Assembly: GCF_003576455.2 (NCBI RefSeq)
Contig: NZ_CP032869.1
Location: 1,364,001-1,428,000, forward strand
Length of the DNA stretch: 64,000 nucleotides
Origin: Mucilaginibacter celer
Lineage (GTDB): Bacteria; Bacteroidota; Bacteroidia; Sphingobacteriales; Sphingobacteriaceae
Reading direction: 5' to 3'
The position numbers and the translations under genes were made by a program. Below are positions 44,751-53,665 of the stretch, piece after piece. Within the stretch, counting starts at the first letter, position 1, and each line of letters starts with the position of its first letter. A model generated the notes under the pieces. The model was not told the origin of the DNA. It saw nothing but the letters and a program-made list of their open reading frames with translations, and ran no database searches.

Positions 44751-44775
44751 AATCAATAGTATAAACCATTTACCT

Positions 44776-47166
44776 ATGTTGCGTAATTACATCAAAATAG
44801 CCTGGCGAAACCTCATTAAGCATAAGGTTTTTTCCTTTATCAATATTTTTGGTTTGGCTACCGGTATTGCCGCGTTCTGGCTCATTAGCCTGTATGTGGT
44901 TGATGAATGGAGCTATGACCGCCATAATATTAAAGCCGACCGTATTTTTAGAGTAGTACAGCATGGTACCTGGAATGGCGGTAAGTTTAACCTCGCGGTT
45001 ACATCAGCACCTTATGCCCCGGCTTTAAAAAATGATTATGCCGAAGTTGAAGATGCTGTGCGTATTGATGCCGAGGGTGGCGGAAAGATTAGCTATGGAG
45101 AAAAGCACATCAGCGAAGGCGGGATGTTGTTTACTGATAAAAGTTTCTTCAACCTGTTTACCCACCATTTTTTATCAGGCGACCCGCAAACTGCGCTAAG
45201 TAAACCACAAAGCATCTTACTAACCAAAACGCTGGCCGAAAAGCTGTTTGGCAACACCGCCGATGCTTTAGATAAAACAGTGCAGATTGAAAACACCCCC
45301 AGCACTGTAACCGGTGTCATTGACGATGTACCTGCTAACTCGCAATTTACATTCAGCGCGTTGCGTTCGCTGCCTGAGGGATATACGGACAGTTGGGGCA
45401 ACTCACATATTTATACTTATGTATTGCTTAAAAATCACGATGATTTTAAAAAGATAGAAGCCGGATCGGGCGCTTTTTTTAACAAATATCTCAAAAGCTC
45501 GCAGGGGGCTATGCGGTACAATATGGAGTTGCAACCACTAACTTCTATCCACCTGCATTCAAATTTGGATTATGAACTGGGCAGTAACGGCAATATCACT
45601 TATGTATATGTATTTGGTGTTGTTGCTTTACTGATATTGGCTATCGCGGTTATCAACTATGTAAACCTTACTACGGCCCGTTCATCTATCCGTATTAAAG
45701 AAATTGGTGTACGTAAAGTGATAGGATCGAGCAAAAAGCAACTGGTAATGATGTTTTTTGCCGAATCTGTTTTGTTTGCGCTGATAGCCTCGCTTATAGC
45801 AGCGGTAATGGTACAGTTTTTACTGCCTTATTTTAACCAGCTATCGGGCAAAACTTTGGTGCTGCTGCAATTTGGATTAAAGCAAACAGTGGCAATGTTT
45901 ATGCTTTTTGCTTTTGCAACGGGAATTTTCAGCGGTTTATATCCGGCTTTGTTCCTGTCGGGCTTCCGTACTATTGCGGCCATGAAGGGGCAAATAGGGA
46001 GCCAGGCGGCAACTATCCTGTTCAGGAAATCGTTGGTGGTGTTTCAGTTTGTAATCACTATTGTAATGATTGCCGGATCGTGCATTATATACCGCCAGTT
46101 GCATTATGTAATGAACAAGGATCTGGGTTTTAATAAAGCCCAAACGCTTACCTTCCACATCAGCGATAAACAGGCCCGTACAAAAATAGCTACCATTAAA
46201 AGCCAGTTGTTACAAAACCCGGCAGTTGAGGCCGTAGGTATTGCCGGTAACCCGATAGGCAATAACGATATCGGCTCCGATTATTTCAATATCGGTGTGG
46301 ATGGCAAAGCCAATTCCGAATCGAAGGTAGTGGAGAACCTGATTGTTGATGAAGATTTTATTCCAACTATGCAGGTTAAGCTTGCCAAAGGCCGCAACTT
46401 CTCAGCAGCAATGGCTACCGATAAGCAGGAATCAATTATTGTTAACCAAACCCTGGTTAATGAGATGGGCTGGAAGGATGCCGTAGGCCGTACAGTTAGG
46501 GTGGGCCTGGATGTTAACGGCAATGTGATTAGCCGGAAGATTATCGGCGTGGTGAAGGATTTTAACACTTATTCGTTACAGCATAAAGTAGCGCCAATGA
46601 TGCTGTACCTGCCGCCTGCCGCTAACGATCAGGATAATATGTACATCCGCATCGGCAAAAATAATATCCCGGCTACGCTGGATTATATCAGCAAGGTTTA
46701 CGGCCGTTTCGATATCGAAAATAAAGTAGAGTTCCACTTCCTCGATCAAAACTTCGCCAAACAATATCAATCCGAACAAAAGCAAGGCAACATCCTGCTC
46801 ATATTTACCATCCTGGCTATCAGCATAGCCTGTTTGGGGTTGTTCGGACTGGTAACATTTACCGCCGAGCAGAGGGTAAAAGAAATAGGCATCAGGAAAG
46901 TGTTAGGCGCGAGTGTAACCTCGATAGTAACCCTGTTGTCGAAAGATTTAATGAAACTGGTGTTGATTGCCACGCTGATAGCCTCACCGCTGGCATGGTA
47001 CGGCATGAGCAAGTGGCTGCAGGGCTTTGCCTACCGGGTTGACATCAACTGGTGGGTATTTGCTGTAGCAGGTATCCTGGCGGTAATTATTGCCTTTGTA
47101 ACTGTAAGTATACAATCTGTAAAAGCGGCAAATGCCAACCCGGCGCGAAGCCTTAAAAGTGAATAA
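44776..47166 (+). CDS. Full-length MacB/FtsX-type ABC permease, array copy C
   Basis: This 796-residue protein has two MacB-type halves with first signature IKEIGVRKVIGSSKKQL and second VKEIGIRKVLGASVTSIV, ending NPARSLKSE. Helix 1 (FSFINIFGLATGIAAFWLIS) is followed by VDEWSYDRHNIKADRIFR, the entry to the first periplasmic domain. It has its own activator element and -24-like box upstream, so it probably heads transcription unit 44776-53465. No ATPase domain. Confidence 0.9.
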   Translation: MLRNYIKIAWRNLIKHKVFSFINIFGLATGIAAFWLISLYVVDEWSYDRHNIKADRIFRVVQHGTWNGGKFNLAVTSAPYAPALKNDYAEVEDAVRIDAEGGGKISYGEKHISEGGMLFTDKSFFNLFTHHFLSGDPQTALSKPQSILLTKTLAEKLFGNTADALDKTVQIENTPSTVTGVIDDVPANSQFTFSALRSLPEGYTDSWGNSHIYTYVLLKNHDDFKKIEAGSGAFFNKYLKSSQGAMRYNMELQPLTSIHLHSNLDYELGSNGNITYVYVFGVVALLILAIAVINYVNLTTARSSIRIKEIGVRKVIGSSKKQLVMMFFAESVLFALIASLIAAVMVQFLLPYFNQLSGKTLVLLQFGLKQTVAMFMLFAFATGIFSGLYPALFLSGFRTIAAMKGQIGSQAATILFRKSLVVFQFVITIVMIAGSCIIYRQLHYVMNKDLGFNKAQTLTFHISDKQARTKIATIKSQLLQNPAVEAVGIAGNPIGNNDIGSDYFNIGVDGKANSESKVVENLIVDEDFIPTMQVKLAKGRNFSAAMATDKQESIIVNQTLVNEMGWKDAVGRTVRVGLDVNGNVISRKIIGVVKDFNTYSLQHKVAPMMLYLPPAANDQDNMYIRIGKNNIPATLDYISKVYGRFDIENKVEFHFLDQNFAKQYQSEQKQGNILLIFTILAISIACLGLFGLVTFTAEQRVKEIGIRKVLGASVTSIVTLLSKDLMKLVLIATLIASPLAWYGMSKWLQGFAYRVDINWWVFAVAGILAVIIAFVTVSIQSVKAANANPARSLKSE

Positions 47167-47307
47167 TTTGGTCCATTGGGTCATTTGCTTTGCGTCATTA
47201 AGTCATTGAAAAGTTTGAAACGAGTGTAAAACTTTGCAAAATGATTTAATGACCTAATGACCCAATGACGCAAAGCAGATGACCCAATGACTAAATGAAA
47301 TAAAGAG
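47167..47307. repeat. GTCATT-word inverted repeat between permeases C and D
   Basis: The left arm tgggtcatttgctttgcgtc (47176 on) is matched by atgacgcaaagcagatgacc (47266 on), a near-perfect inverted pair. Further aatgacctaatgaccc words lie between. It is the clearest member of the family. Confidence 0.75.
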
Positions 47308-49731
47308 ATGTTTAAAAATTACCTGAAAACCGCCTATCGCACATTGAAAAAAAATGTGGGATTTACAGCCATTAATGTTTTTGGTTTGGCTCTGGGCCTG
47401 GCTACCTGTATGCTGATTGTGTTTTATGTGGTTGATGAATTAAGCTACGATAAATACAATATCAAAGCCGATAGGATTTACCGCGCCAATATGCAGATTA
47501 AGTTTGGCGGTATCGATCAAAAATATGCCAGTTCGCCGGCACCGCTTAGTGCCGCGTTCCAGAACGATTATCCCGAGGTTGAGCGTACCTGCAGGTTATT
47601 GCAACGCGGAGGTTACAACGTAAAAAAGGGAAATCAGATCATCCACGAAAATAAGGTAATCCTTGCCGATTCGACACTTTTTGATGTGTTTACCCTGCCC
47701 ATGGTGGCTGGCGATCCGAAAAAGGCGCTTGTTGAACCCAAAACCGTGGTATTAACCGAAACAACAGCTAAACGGTACTTTAACACTACCCAGGCCGTGG
47801 GCAAGACGCTTACCCTTGGCGAAAACGGGCTATATAAGGTAACCGGTGTAATTAAAGATATGCCTAAGCAATCGCATTTTAATTACGATTTCATCCTGTC
47901 GATGACCACCACGCAGGAGAGTAAGGAGAATGCCTGGTTTAGTAATAACTTCAATACCTACGTGCTACTTAAACCCGGCACCGATATTAAAAAGTTTGAG
48001 GCTAAAATGCCCGGGCTGATGCGTAAAAATGCAGGCCCGCAATTGCAAAGCATCCTGCATTTAACCTTTGACAAGTTTGAAGCCGACGGGAATAAATACC
48101 AGTTAAGTTTGATGCCTTTGCTGGATATCCACCTAAAATCGAACCTGGTATCAGAGTTGGATCATAATGGTGATATTCAGTATGTGTACATTTTTAGCGC
48201 AGTGGCTATATTTATATTGCTGATAGCCTGCGTTAATTTCATGAACCTGTCAACCGCCCGTTCGGCCAATCGCGCCCGCGAGGTGGGGGTGCGTAAAGTG
48301 TTGGGGTCGCAACGTAAATACCTGGTGGCTCAGTTCCTGTCCGAATCGATGATGGTAACTTTTGTGGCTACGCTTATGGCTTTCGCGGCAGCTTATTTTT
48401 TGCTGCCATTGTTTAATAATATTGCGGGCAAAAGTATTGAATTGAGTACCGCATCGTTTGTTTGGCTTGTTCCGGCCTTGCTGGTAACCGTGCTGGTAAT
48501 AGGTTTCCTTGCCGGTTGGTACCCGGCGCTGTTCCTTTCGGGTTTTCAGCCTATTGAGGTTTTAAAGGGTAAATTATCTGCGGGATTTAAAGGCGGACTG
48601 CTGCGGAGCTCGTTGGTGGTGTTCCAGTTTTTTGTATCGATAGTGTTGATTATAGGTACTTTGGTAATTTATAATCAGCTTAAATACATCCAGAATAAAG
48701 ATCTGGGTTATAGCCGCAACCAGGTGCTGGTTGTGCACGGTGTATATAACCTGGGCGAACAAAGCAAGGTTTTCAGGGATGAGGTAAAACAGCTTCCCGG
48801 CGTAACCGGTGTTACCATGACAGGCTTCTTACCCACATCAGATTATCGCAACAGCAGCAGCGTTTTCCAGGAACGAAGCCTCGACCCCAAAAAAGCCGTA
48901 CTGGCCCAAACCTGGACAGTTGATGATAAATACCTGCCTACCCTTGATATTAAATTAACCAAAGGCCGTAATTTTTCTGATCAGATGCCAACAGATTCGG
49001 CAGCGATGATCATTAACGAAACTGCGGCAAGGTTAATGGGCGTGCGTGATCCGCTTAATAAATCAATGTTTTTGCCGATGGATAACATGGCTAAAACATT
49101 TAAAGAGTATCATATAATAGGTGTGATTAAAGATTTTAATTTCAACTCTTTGGAGTATAATATAACTCCGATAATGTTGATGTACGGGCAGGATACGGGA
49201 TCGTTAAGTGTTAAAATGAATACTGCCAACATTACTTCATTAATGGCGCTTATTAAAGACAAATGGAAATCAATACAGCCGGGCAGAGAGTTTGAATACT
49301 CGTTTATGGACGATGATTTTGACGCTTCGTATCGCAAGGAGCAGCGCATGGGTACCATTTTCATCATTTTCAGCAGTTTAACCATTATCATAGCCTGTTT
49401 AGGTTTATTTGGCCTTGCCGCTTACGCCGCCGAGCAGCGCACCAAAGAGATAGGCATCCGCAAAGTGTTGGGCGCTAACGTGGCTAACATAGTAGGTATG
49501 CTATCAAAAGATTTTATTAAGCTGGTATTCATAGCCATTGTCATTGCCATCCCGGTTTCCTGGTTTTTTATGCATAAATGGTTGCAGGGCTTCGCGTACA
49601 GGCAAAATATTCAATGGTGGGTAATAGCATTGGCCGCGGTTTCGGCTGTGCTGATTGCTTTTGCAACCATCAGCTTCCAATCTATCAGGGCAGCATTGGC
49701 CAACCCGGTGCGGAGTTTAAAAAACGAATAA
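47308..49731 (+). CDS. Full-length MacB/FtsX-type ABC permease, array copy D
   Basis: This 807-residue protein has two fused halves. First signature AREVGVRKVLGSQRKYL, second TKEIGIRKVLGANVANIV, ending NPVRSLKNE. Helix 1 and entry (VGFTAINVFGLALGLATCML, then DELSYDKYNIKADRIYR) are almost the same as in copy E, and the last about 100 residues are also close. D and E therefore look like the most recent duplication in the array. Their periplasmic domains differ more than their membrane parts. Confidence 0.9.
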   Translation: MFKNYLKTAYRTLKKNVGFTAINVFGLALGLATCMLIVFYVVDELSYDKYNIKADRIYRANMQIKFGGIDQKYASSPAPLSAAFQNDYPEVERTCRLLQRGGYNVKKGNQIIHENKVILADSTLFDVFTLPMVAGDPKKALVEPKTVVLTETTAKRYFNTTQAVGKTLTLGENGLYKVTGVIKDMPKQSHFNYDFILSMTTTQESKENAWFSNNFNTYVLLKPGTDIKKFEAKMPGLMRKNAGPQLQSILHLTFDKFEADGNKYQLSLMPLLDIHLKSNLVSELDHNGDIQYVYIFSAVAIFILLIACVNFMNLSTARSANRAREVGVRKVLGSQRKYLVAQFLSESMMVTFVATLMAFAAAYFLLPLFNNIAGKSIELSTASFVWLVPALLVTVLVIGFLAGWYPALFLSGFQPIEVLKGKLSAGFKGGLLRSSLVVFQFFVSIVLIIGTLVIYNQLKYIQNKDLGYSRNQVLVVHGVYNLGEQSKVFRDEVKQLPGVTGVTMTGFLPTSDYRNSSSVFQERSLDPKKAVLAQTWTVDDKYLPTLDIKLTKGRNFSDQMPTDSAAMIINETAARLMGVRDPLNKSMFLPMDNMAKTFKEYHIIGVIKDFNFNSLEYNITPIMLMYGQDTGSLSVKMNTANITSLMALIKDKWKSIQPGREFEYSFMDDDFDASYRKEQRMGTIFIIFSSLTIIIACLGLFGLAAYAAEQRTKEIGIRKVLGANVANIVGMLSKDFIKLVFIAIVIAIPVSWFFMHKWLQGFAYRQNIQWWVIALAAVSAVLIAFATISFQSIRAALANPVRSLKNE

Positions 49732-49843
49732 CTTGTTTAGTCATTGAGTCATTTGCTTCGCGTCATTAGGTCATTGAAGCGCGGACAAAAAAAATGACTT
49801 AATGACTAATGACTCAATGACCAGAAAAAATGACGATAAAATT
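49732..49843. repeat. GTCATT-word inverted repeat between permeases D and E
   Basis: gtcattgagtcatttgcttc (49740 on) against atgacttaatgactaatgac (from 49793). The repeat contains in-frame ATG codons that extend permease E's frame upstream to 49802; these are repeat-derived. Confidence 0.7.
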
Positions 49844-52249
49844 ATGATCAGGAATTACATTAAAACGGCTTTTCGCTCGTTGCGGAAAAATGTGGGGTTT
49901 ACGGCAATTAACATATTAGGTTTATCGGTTGGACTTGCTACCTGCCTGCTTATTGTGCTTTTTGTGGCCGATGAGCTGAGTTACGATAAATATAACACCA
50001 AAGCCGACAGGATTTTCAGGATCACGGAAAACGTAAGGCTAAATGGCCGCGAAGGATCGTACGCAGGCTCGCCCGAACCGTTTAAGAACGCTTTGCAGGG
50101 TAACTTTCCTGAAATTGAAAAAATAGCGAGGATGATCCCTACAAGTTCCCTGTTTTTATCGCCACAGAAATATTATTTCCGCAACGGGAACGAAAATATC
50201 CAGGAACGGAATGTGGTATTTGCCGAATCGGACCTGTTTGATGTGTTTACCTTGCCCATGATTGATGGTACCCCGGCAAATTCGCTAACCGAACCACACT
50301 CGGCCGTAATTACCGAAAGCACGGCAAAAAAATATTTTAACAGGGTAAATGTGGTTGGCCAAACTTTAACTGTTAATGATACCGGTACCTATAAAATAAC
50401 CGGTGTTGTTAAAGATATACCGTCACAATCGCATTTTAAATACGATTTCTTTTTATCGTTTTCATCAATACCTGAAAGCCGGCAGCATGGCTGGGGCTTT
50501 AGCGGCGTGCATAATTATTTATTGCTGAAGCCGGGTACCAATGTTAAAAACCTTGAAGCACAAATCACCCAAATTGATATTAAAAATTCGTTCAACCCCA
50601 AAGCCTGGACAACCGGCGGTAATTATTTACATACCGAACTGAAGCCTGTTACCGATATCCACCTGCGCTCGGTAAGCGAGTACGAGTTTGAAAAAGGCGG
50701 CAGCATGCAGTATGTGTATATATTTTCGATAATAGCGGTATTTATATTGGCTATAGCCTGTGTAAACTTCATGAACCTTTCAACAGCCCGATCTGCAAAC
50801 CGGGCTAAAGAGGTTGGTGTGCGCAAGGTATTAGGCTCGGCGCGTAAAAACCTCATTGCCCAGTTTTTAACCGAATCGCTGTTGGTTACCTTGTTTTCAA
50901 CAATAGTAGCTATTGTTATAGCCTGGGCCTTAATGCCGCTGTTTAACCAGATGTCGGGTAAAGGGATAGCCTTCAACCCGCAATCAGCCGTATGGTTGCT
51001 TCCTTCGCTGGTTGTTGTTGTATTGGTGGTTGGATTTCTGGCCGGATTATACCCCGCGTTTGTGTTATCTGCTTTCAGGCCTATCGAGGTTTTAAAGGGT
51101 AAACTGGCAACCGGTTTTAAAGGCAGTTTTTTACGCGGATTTTTGGTAGTGTTCCAGTTTTCTATCTCTATTTTTCTGATTATCGGTACGCTGGTAATTT
51201 ATAACCAGCTCAACTTTATCCACAATAAAAACCTCGGATTTGACCGCAGCCAGGTGTTGGTAGTAAAAAACACCAACGTATTGGGCAAACAGGCCAAAAT
51301 ACTGAAGCAGGAAATTGGCAGGATGCCGGGCGTAATCAACGCCACCATGTCGTTATACACCCCAACGGGGCAGGACAGGAACATGACCGGCCTCTTCCCC
51401 GATAAAACCATCGACATAAAAAAAGATATGCTCACCGAGTTTTGGCCGGTTGATGAAAATTACATCAATACCATGGGCATTAAAATGCTATCAGGCCGAA
51501 ACTTCTCTACAGCAATGGCTACCGATACTGCCGCTATTATTGGTAACGAGGCATTTGTAAAAGTTTATGGCGAGAAAGCACCGCTTAATAAAACCGTTTA
51601 CCGCGATACCTGGGGCGTGCAGCCTTACCATATAGTAGGGGTGATGAAGGATTTTAACTTCAGCTCGCTTAAAGATAAAATTGGTCCGGTGGTTTTGGCT
51701 TATGCCGATGATTATGGTGCGATAAGCGTGCGGATCAAGGCTTCGAACATATCGGCTTTTATAGAGCAGGTACAAAATAAGTGGAAAGAACTGGCACCTA
51801 ACCATCAATTCACCTACTCGTTTATGGATGAGGATTTTGATGCCACCTACCGTTCGGAGCACCGTATAGGGCAGCTGTTTATCTCGTTCAGCACGCTGGC
51901 TATATTAATAGCCTGCCTCGGTTTGTTTGGTTTGGCTGCTTACGCCGCCGAGCAACGTAACAAAGAGATAGGCATCCGCAAAGTTTTAGGCGCAAGTGTA
52001 ACCACCATCGTAGGCATGTTGTCGAAAGATTTTATAAAGCTGGTATTCATCTCCATTTTAATATCATCGCCTTTAGCCTGGTTTATGATGAGTAAATGGC
52101 TTCAGGGCTTTGCCTACCGTATTAACATCCAGTGGTGGGTACTGGCCGTGGCGGGTGTACTTGCTGTATTGATCGCTTTTGTAACCATCAGCTTCCAATC
52201 CATCAGGGCAGCCCTGGCTAACCCGGTTAAAAGCCTTAAAAATGAATAA
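49844..52249 (+). CDS. Full-length MacB/FtsX-type ABC permease, array copy E
   Basis: This is an 801-residue protein from ATG 49844 (MIRNYIKTAFRSLRKN), which aligns with the starts of all other copies; the longer frame from 49802 is encoded by the ATGAC word repeat and is rejected. First signature AKEVGVRKVLGSARKNL, second NKEIGIRKVLGASVTTIV, ending NPVKSLKNE. It is a near neighbour of copy D in sequence, with matched helix 1, signature and C-terminus. It precedes the DUF4097 gene. Confidence 0.9.
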   Translation: MIRNYIKTAFRSLRKNVGFTAINILGLSVGLATCLLIVLFVADELSYDKYNTKADRIFRITENVRLNGREGSYAGSPEPFKNALQGNFPEIEKIARMIPTSSLFLSPQKYYFRNGNENIQERNVVFAESDLFDVFTLPMIDGTPANSLTEPHSAVITESTAKKYFNRVNVVGQTLTVNDTGTYKITGVVKDIPSQSHFKYDFFLSFSSIPESRQHGWGFSGVHNYLLLKPGTNVKNLEAQITQIDIKNSFNPKAWTTGGNYLHTELKPVTDIHLRSVSEYEFEKGGSMQYVYIFSIIAVFILAIACVNFMNLSTARSANRAKEVGVRKVLGSARKNLIAQFLTESLLVTLFSTIVAIVIAWALMPLFNQMSGKGIAFNPQSAVWLLPSLVVVVLVVGFLAGLYPAFVLSAFRPIEVLKGKLATGFKGSFLRGFLVVFQFSISIFLIIGTLVIYNQLNFIHNKNLGFDRSQVLVVKNTNVLGKQAKILKQEIGRMPGVINATMSLYTPTGQDRNMTGLFPDKTIDIKKDMLTEFWPVDENYINTMGIKMLSGRNFSTAMATDTAAIIGNEAFVKVYGEKAPLNKTVYRDTWGVQPYHIVGVMKDFNFSSLKDKIGPVVLAYADDYGAISVRIKASNISAFIEQVQNKWKELAPNHQFTYSFMDEDFDATYRSEHRIGQLFISFSTLAILIACLGLFGLAAYAAEQRNKEIGIRKVLGASVTTIVGMLSKDFIKLVFISILISSPLAWFMMSKWLQGFAYRINIQWWVLAVAGVLAVLIAFVTISFQSIRAALANPVKSLKNE

Positions 52250-52345
52250 TTTAGTCATTGAGTCATTAGGTCATTAAGTCATTGAAAAGTTCAAAATGAC
52301 TCAATAACGCGCAGCAAATGGCCCAATGACGCAGCGCAAATGACG
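52250..52345. repeat. GTCATT-word repeat between permease E and the beta-helix gene
   Basis: gtcattgagtcattaggtca (52254 on) opposed to aatgactcaataacg and aatggcccaatgacg words up to about 52350. Same family as the other gaps. The remaining 80 bases to ATG 52428 show no recognisable promoter. Confidence 0.65.
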
Positions 52346-52427
52346 TAATGATCAATTTATTTTTCAAACGGATGCAACGTATCAGCAAAAGCTTTGGTCT
52401 TGTAGATATAAACCAACAATCATTATT

Positions 52428-53465
52428 ATGAAAAAGTATTTACTTGTGTTATTTGTTGCCTGTACAGGTAACGCGGCTTTAGCTCAAAATAACTGGAAAA
52501 CACCATATTTAACCAAATCATTATCGGGCCAATCTGTTAAAGAAGTATTTGTGAATACTTCGGGTGGTAGCATTACGGTAAGCGGCGCTTCGGGCGAGCA
52601 GCCGAGGGTTGAGATTTTTATCCAGGGCAACAACGGTAACGGCGATTTGCCAAAAGAAGAGATCCAGAAGCGCCTTGATGAAAACTACGAGCTTAAAGTT
52701 GATGTAAGCGGCGGCGAAGTACACGCATCGGCAAAAAGTAAAAAAGATAATAACTGGGACTGGAAAAAATCGTTGAGCATTTCGTTCCGCGTTTATGTTC
52801 CGGCCAATGTGGCCACCAACCTGAATACCAGCGGAGGCAGCATCCATTTGGATAATTTAACCGGTACGCAACAATTTGAAACCAGCGGCGGCAGCTTGCA
52901 CCTTGATAAAATCGCAGGCAATATCAAAGGCCGTACCTCGGGGGGCAGCATCCACGTAAGTAACTCTAAAGATGATATCGATCTGCAAACATCGGGCGGC
53001 AGCATCGAGGCTACTAACTGTACAGGCCGCATCAGGCTGGAAACCTCTGGCGGTTCATTGCATCTTGATGGTTTGAAAGGCGATATTAAAGCTACTACAT
53101 CGGGCGGCAGTATCAGCGGTAATAAAATTGACGGCGATTTTGTAACAGGTACCTCGGGCGGCAGCATTAACCTAACCGACCTGTCATGCAGCCTTGATGC
53201 CTCAACAAGTGCGGGTAGTTTTCATGCGCAGTTTTTAAGCGTGGGTAAATCGGTTAAAATTGATGTAAGCGCTGGTCGTGTTGATTTGCAATTGCCATCA
53301 AAACAAGGTTTAAACCTTGATGTACGTGCCGATAGGGTAGAAGCTAATCTTGGCGACAGCTTTTCGGGCAATAAAGATAAAGAGCGGATAGAAGGCAAAC
53401 TGAACGGCGGCGGCGCATTGGTTGAAGTGCGCGGCGGTAACCGGGTTAGCCTTACTGTAAATTAA
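52428..53465 (+). CDS. Secreted DUF4097-type beta-helix protein with 18-residue TSGGS repeats
   Basis: This 345-residue protein has a signal peptide ending near ALAQ (residue 20). From residue 134 to 259 there are seven contiguous 18-residue rungs, each opening TSGGS (for example TSGGSIHLDNLTGTQQFE), with a degenerate eighth (TSAGS) at 260 and an earlier isolated TSGGS near residue 43. This is the putative auto-transporter adhesin/DUF4097 fold, a stacked beta-helix. It is the only non-permease between copies A and I, so it may be a periplasmic or surface partner, or a cargo of the exporters. Function unknown. A strong terminator follows. Confidence 0.85.
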   Translation: MKKYLLVLFVACTGNAALAQNNWKTPYLTKSLSGQSVKEVFVNTSGGSITVSGASGEQPRVEIFIQGNNGNGDLPKEEIQKRLDENYELKVDVSGGEVHASAKSKKDNNWDWKKSLSISFRVYVPANVATNLNTSGGSIHLDNLTGTQQFETSGGSLHLDKIAGNIKGRTSGGSIHVSNSKDDIDLQTSGGSIEATNCTGRIRLETSGGSLHLDGLKGDIKATTSGGSISGNKIDGDFVTGTSGGSINLTDLSCSLDASTSAGSFHAQFLSVGKSVKIDVSAGRVDLQLPSKQGLNLDVRADRVEANLGDSFSGNKDKERIEGKLNGGGALVEVRGGNRVSLTVN

Positions 53466-53485
53466 GAAGTTATAAAAAAATGTTC

Positions 53486-53519
53486 AAAGGCCTGCGATGA
53501 AAATCGACAGGCCTTTTTG
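53486..53519 (+). terminator. Rho-independent terminator after the beta-helix gene
   Basis: aaaggcctg-cgat (53486-53498), loop gaaa, atcg (53503-53506), then caggccttt (53508-53516), followed by TTT. It marks the end of transcription unit 44776-53465. Confidence 0.9.
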
Positions 53520-53531
53520 CTTACGTAATTT

Positions 53532-53569
53532 TGTATCATAACCGTACACATGGTGTTACGTCTTCGTAC
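53532..53569 (+). promoter_or_regulatory. Shared activator element of module 2, copy 3
   Basis: tgtatcataaccgtacacat then ggtgttacgtcttcgtac. CGTAC at 53543-53547 and 53565-53569, 22 bases apart; ccgtacacatggtgttac is identical to the copy at 63919. CCGTAC starts 124 bases before ATG 53666 and 81 before TGGTATG at 53623. A further GTACG-N5-CGTAC palindrome lies at 53647-53661, just before the start codon. Confidence 0.65.
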
Positions 53570-53622
53570 AGTTGTGATTGAAAAATAATTGTAATTAACT
53601 GGTAATCAGTTGTATTTATAAT

Positions 53623-53640
53623 TGGTATGCCTTTTAAAAG
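53623..53640 (+). promoter_or_regulatory. Candidate sigma-54-like promoter of permease F
   Basis: TGGTATG at 53623-53629 fits the -24 box; the -12 part is TTTTAAAA. Position relative to the element and the start codon equals that of copies 1 and 2. Confidence 0.4.
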
Positions 53641-53665
53641 CATTATGTACGTTATCCGTACGCTC

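Noticed and set aside
49802..49843. In-frame N-terminal extension of permease E starting at ATG 49802
   Set aside because: The extra residues (MTNDSMTRKNDD) are translations of the ATGAC word repeat and have no counterpart in the other eight permeases, which all start with M-x-(K/R)-N-Y.
52521..53167. Two overlapping antisense frames opposite the beta-helix gene
   Set aside because: Their Pro/Leu-rich periodic sequence is produced by the 54-base TSGGS-encoding repeat read backwards.
53601..53615. tggtaatcagttgta as a sigma-54 promoter for permease F
   Set aside because: The spacing between GG and TTG is one base short, and its position does not match the conserved 81-83-base distance from the activator element.
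53627..53665. N-terminal extension of permease F from ATG 53627
   Set aside because: It would cover the -24-like box and the GTACG/CGTAC palindrome and lacks similarity with paralogues; ATG 53666 aligns with them.
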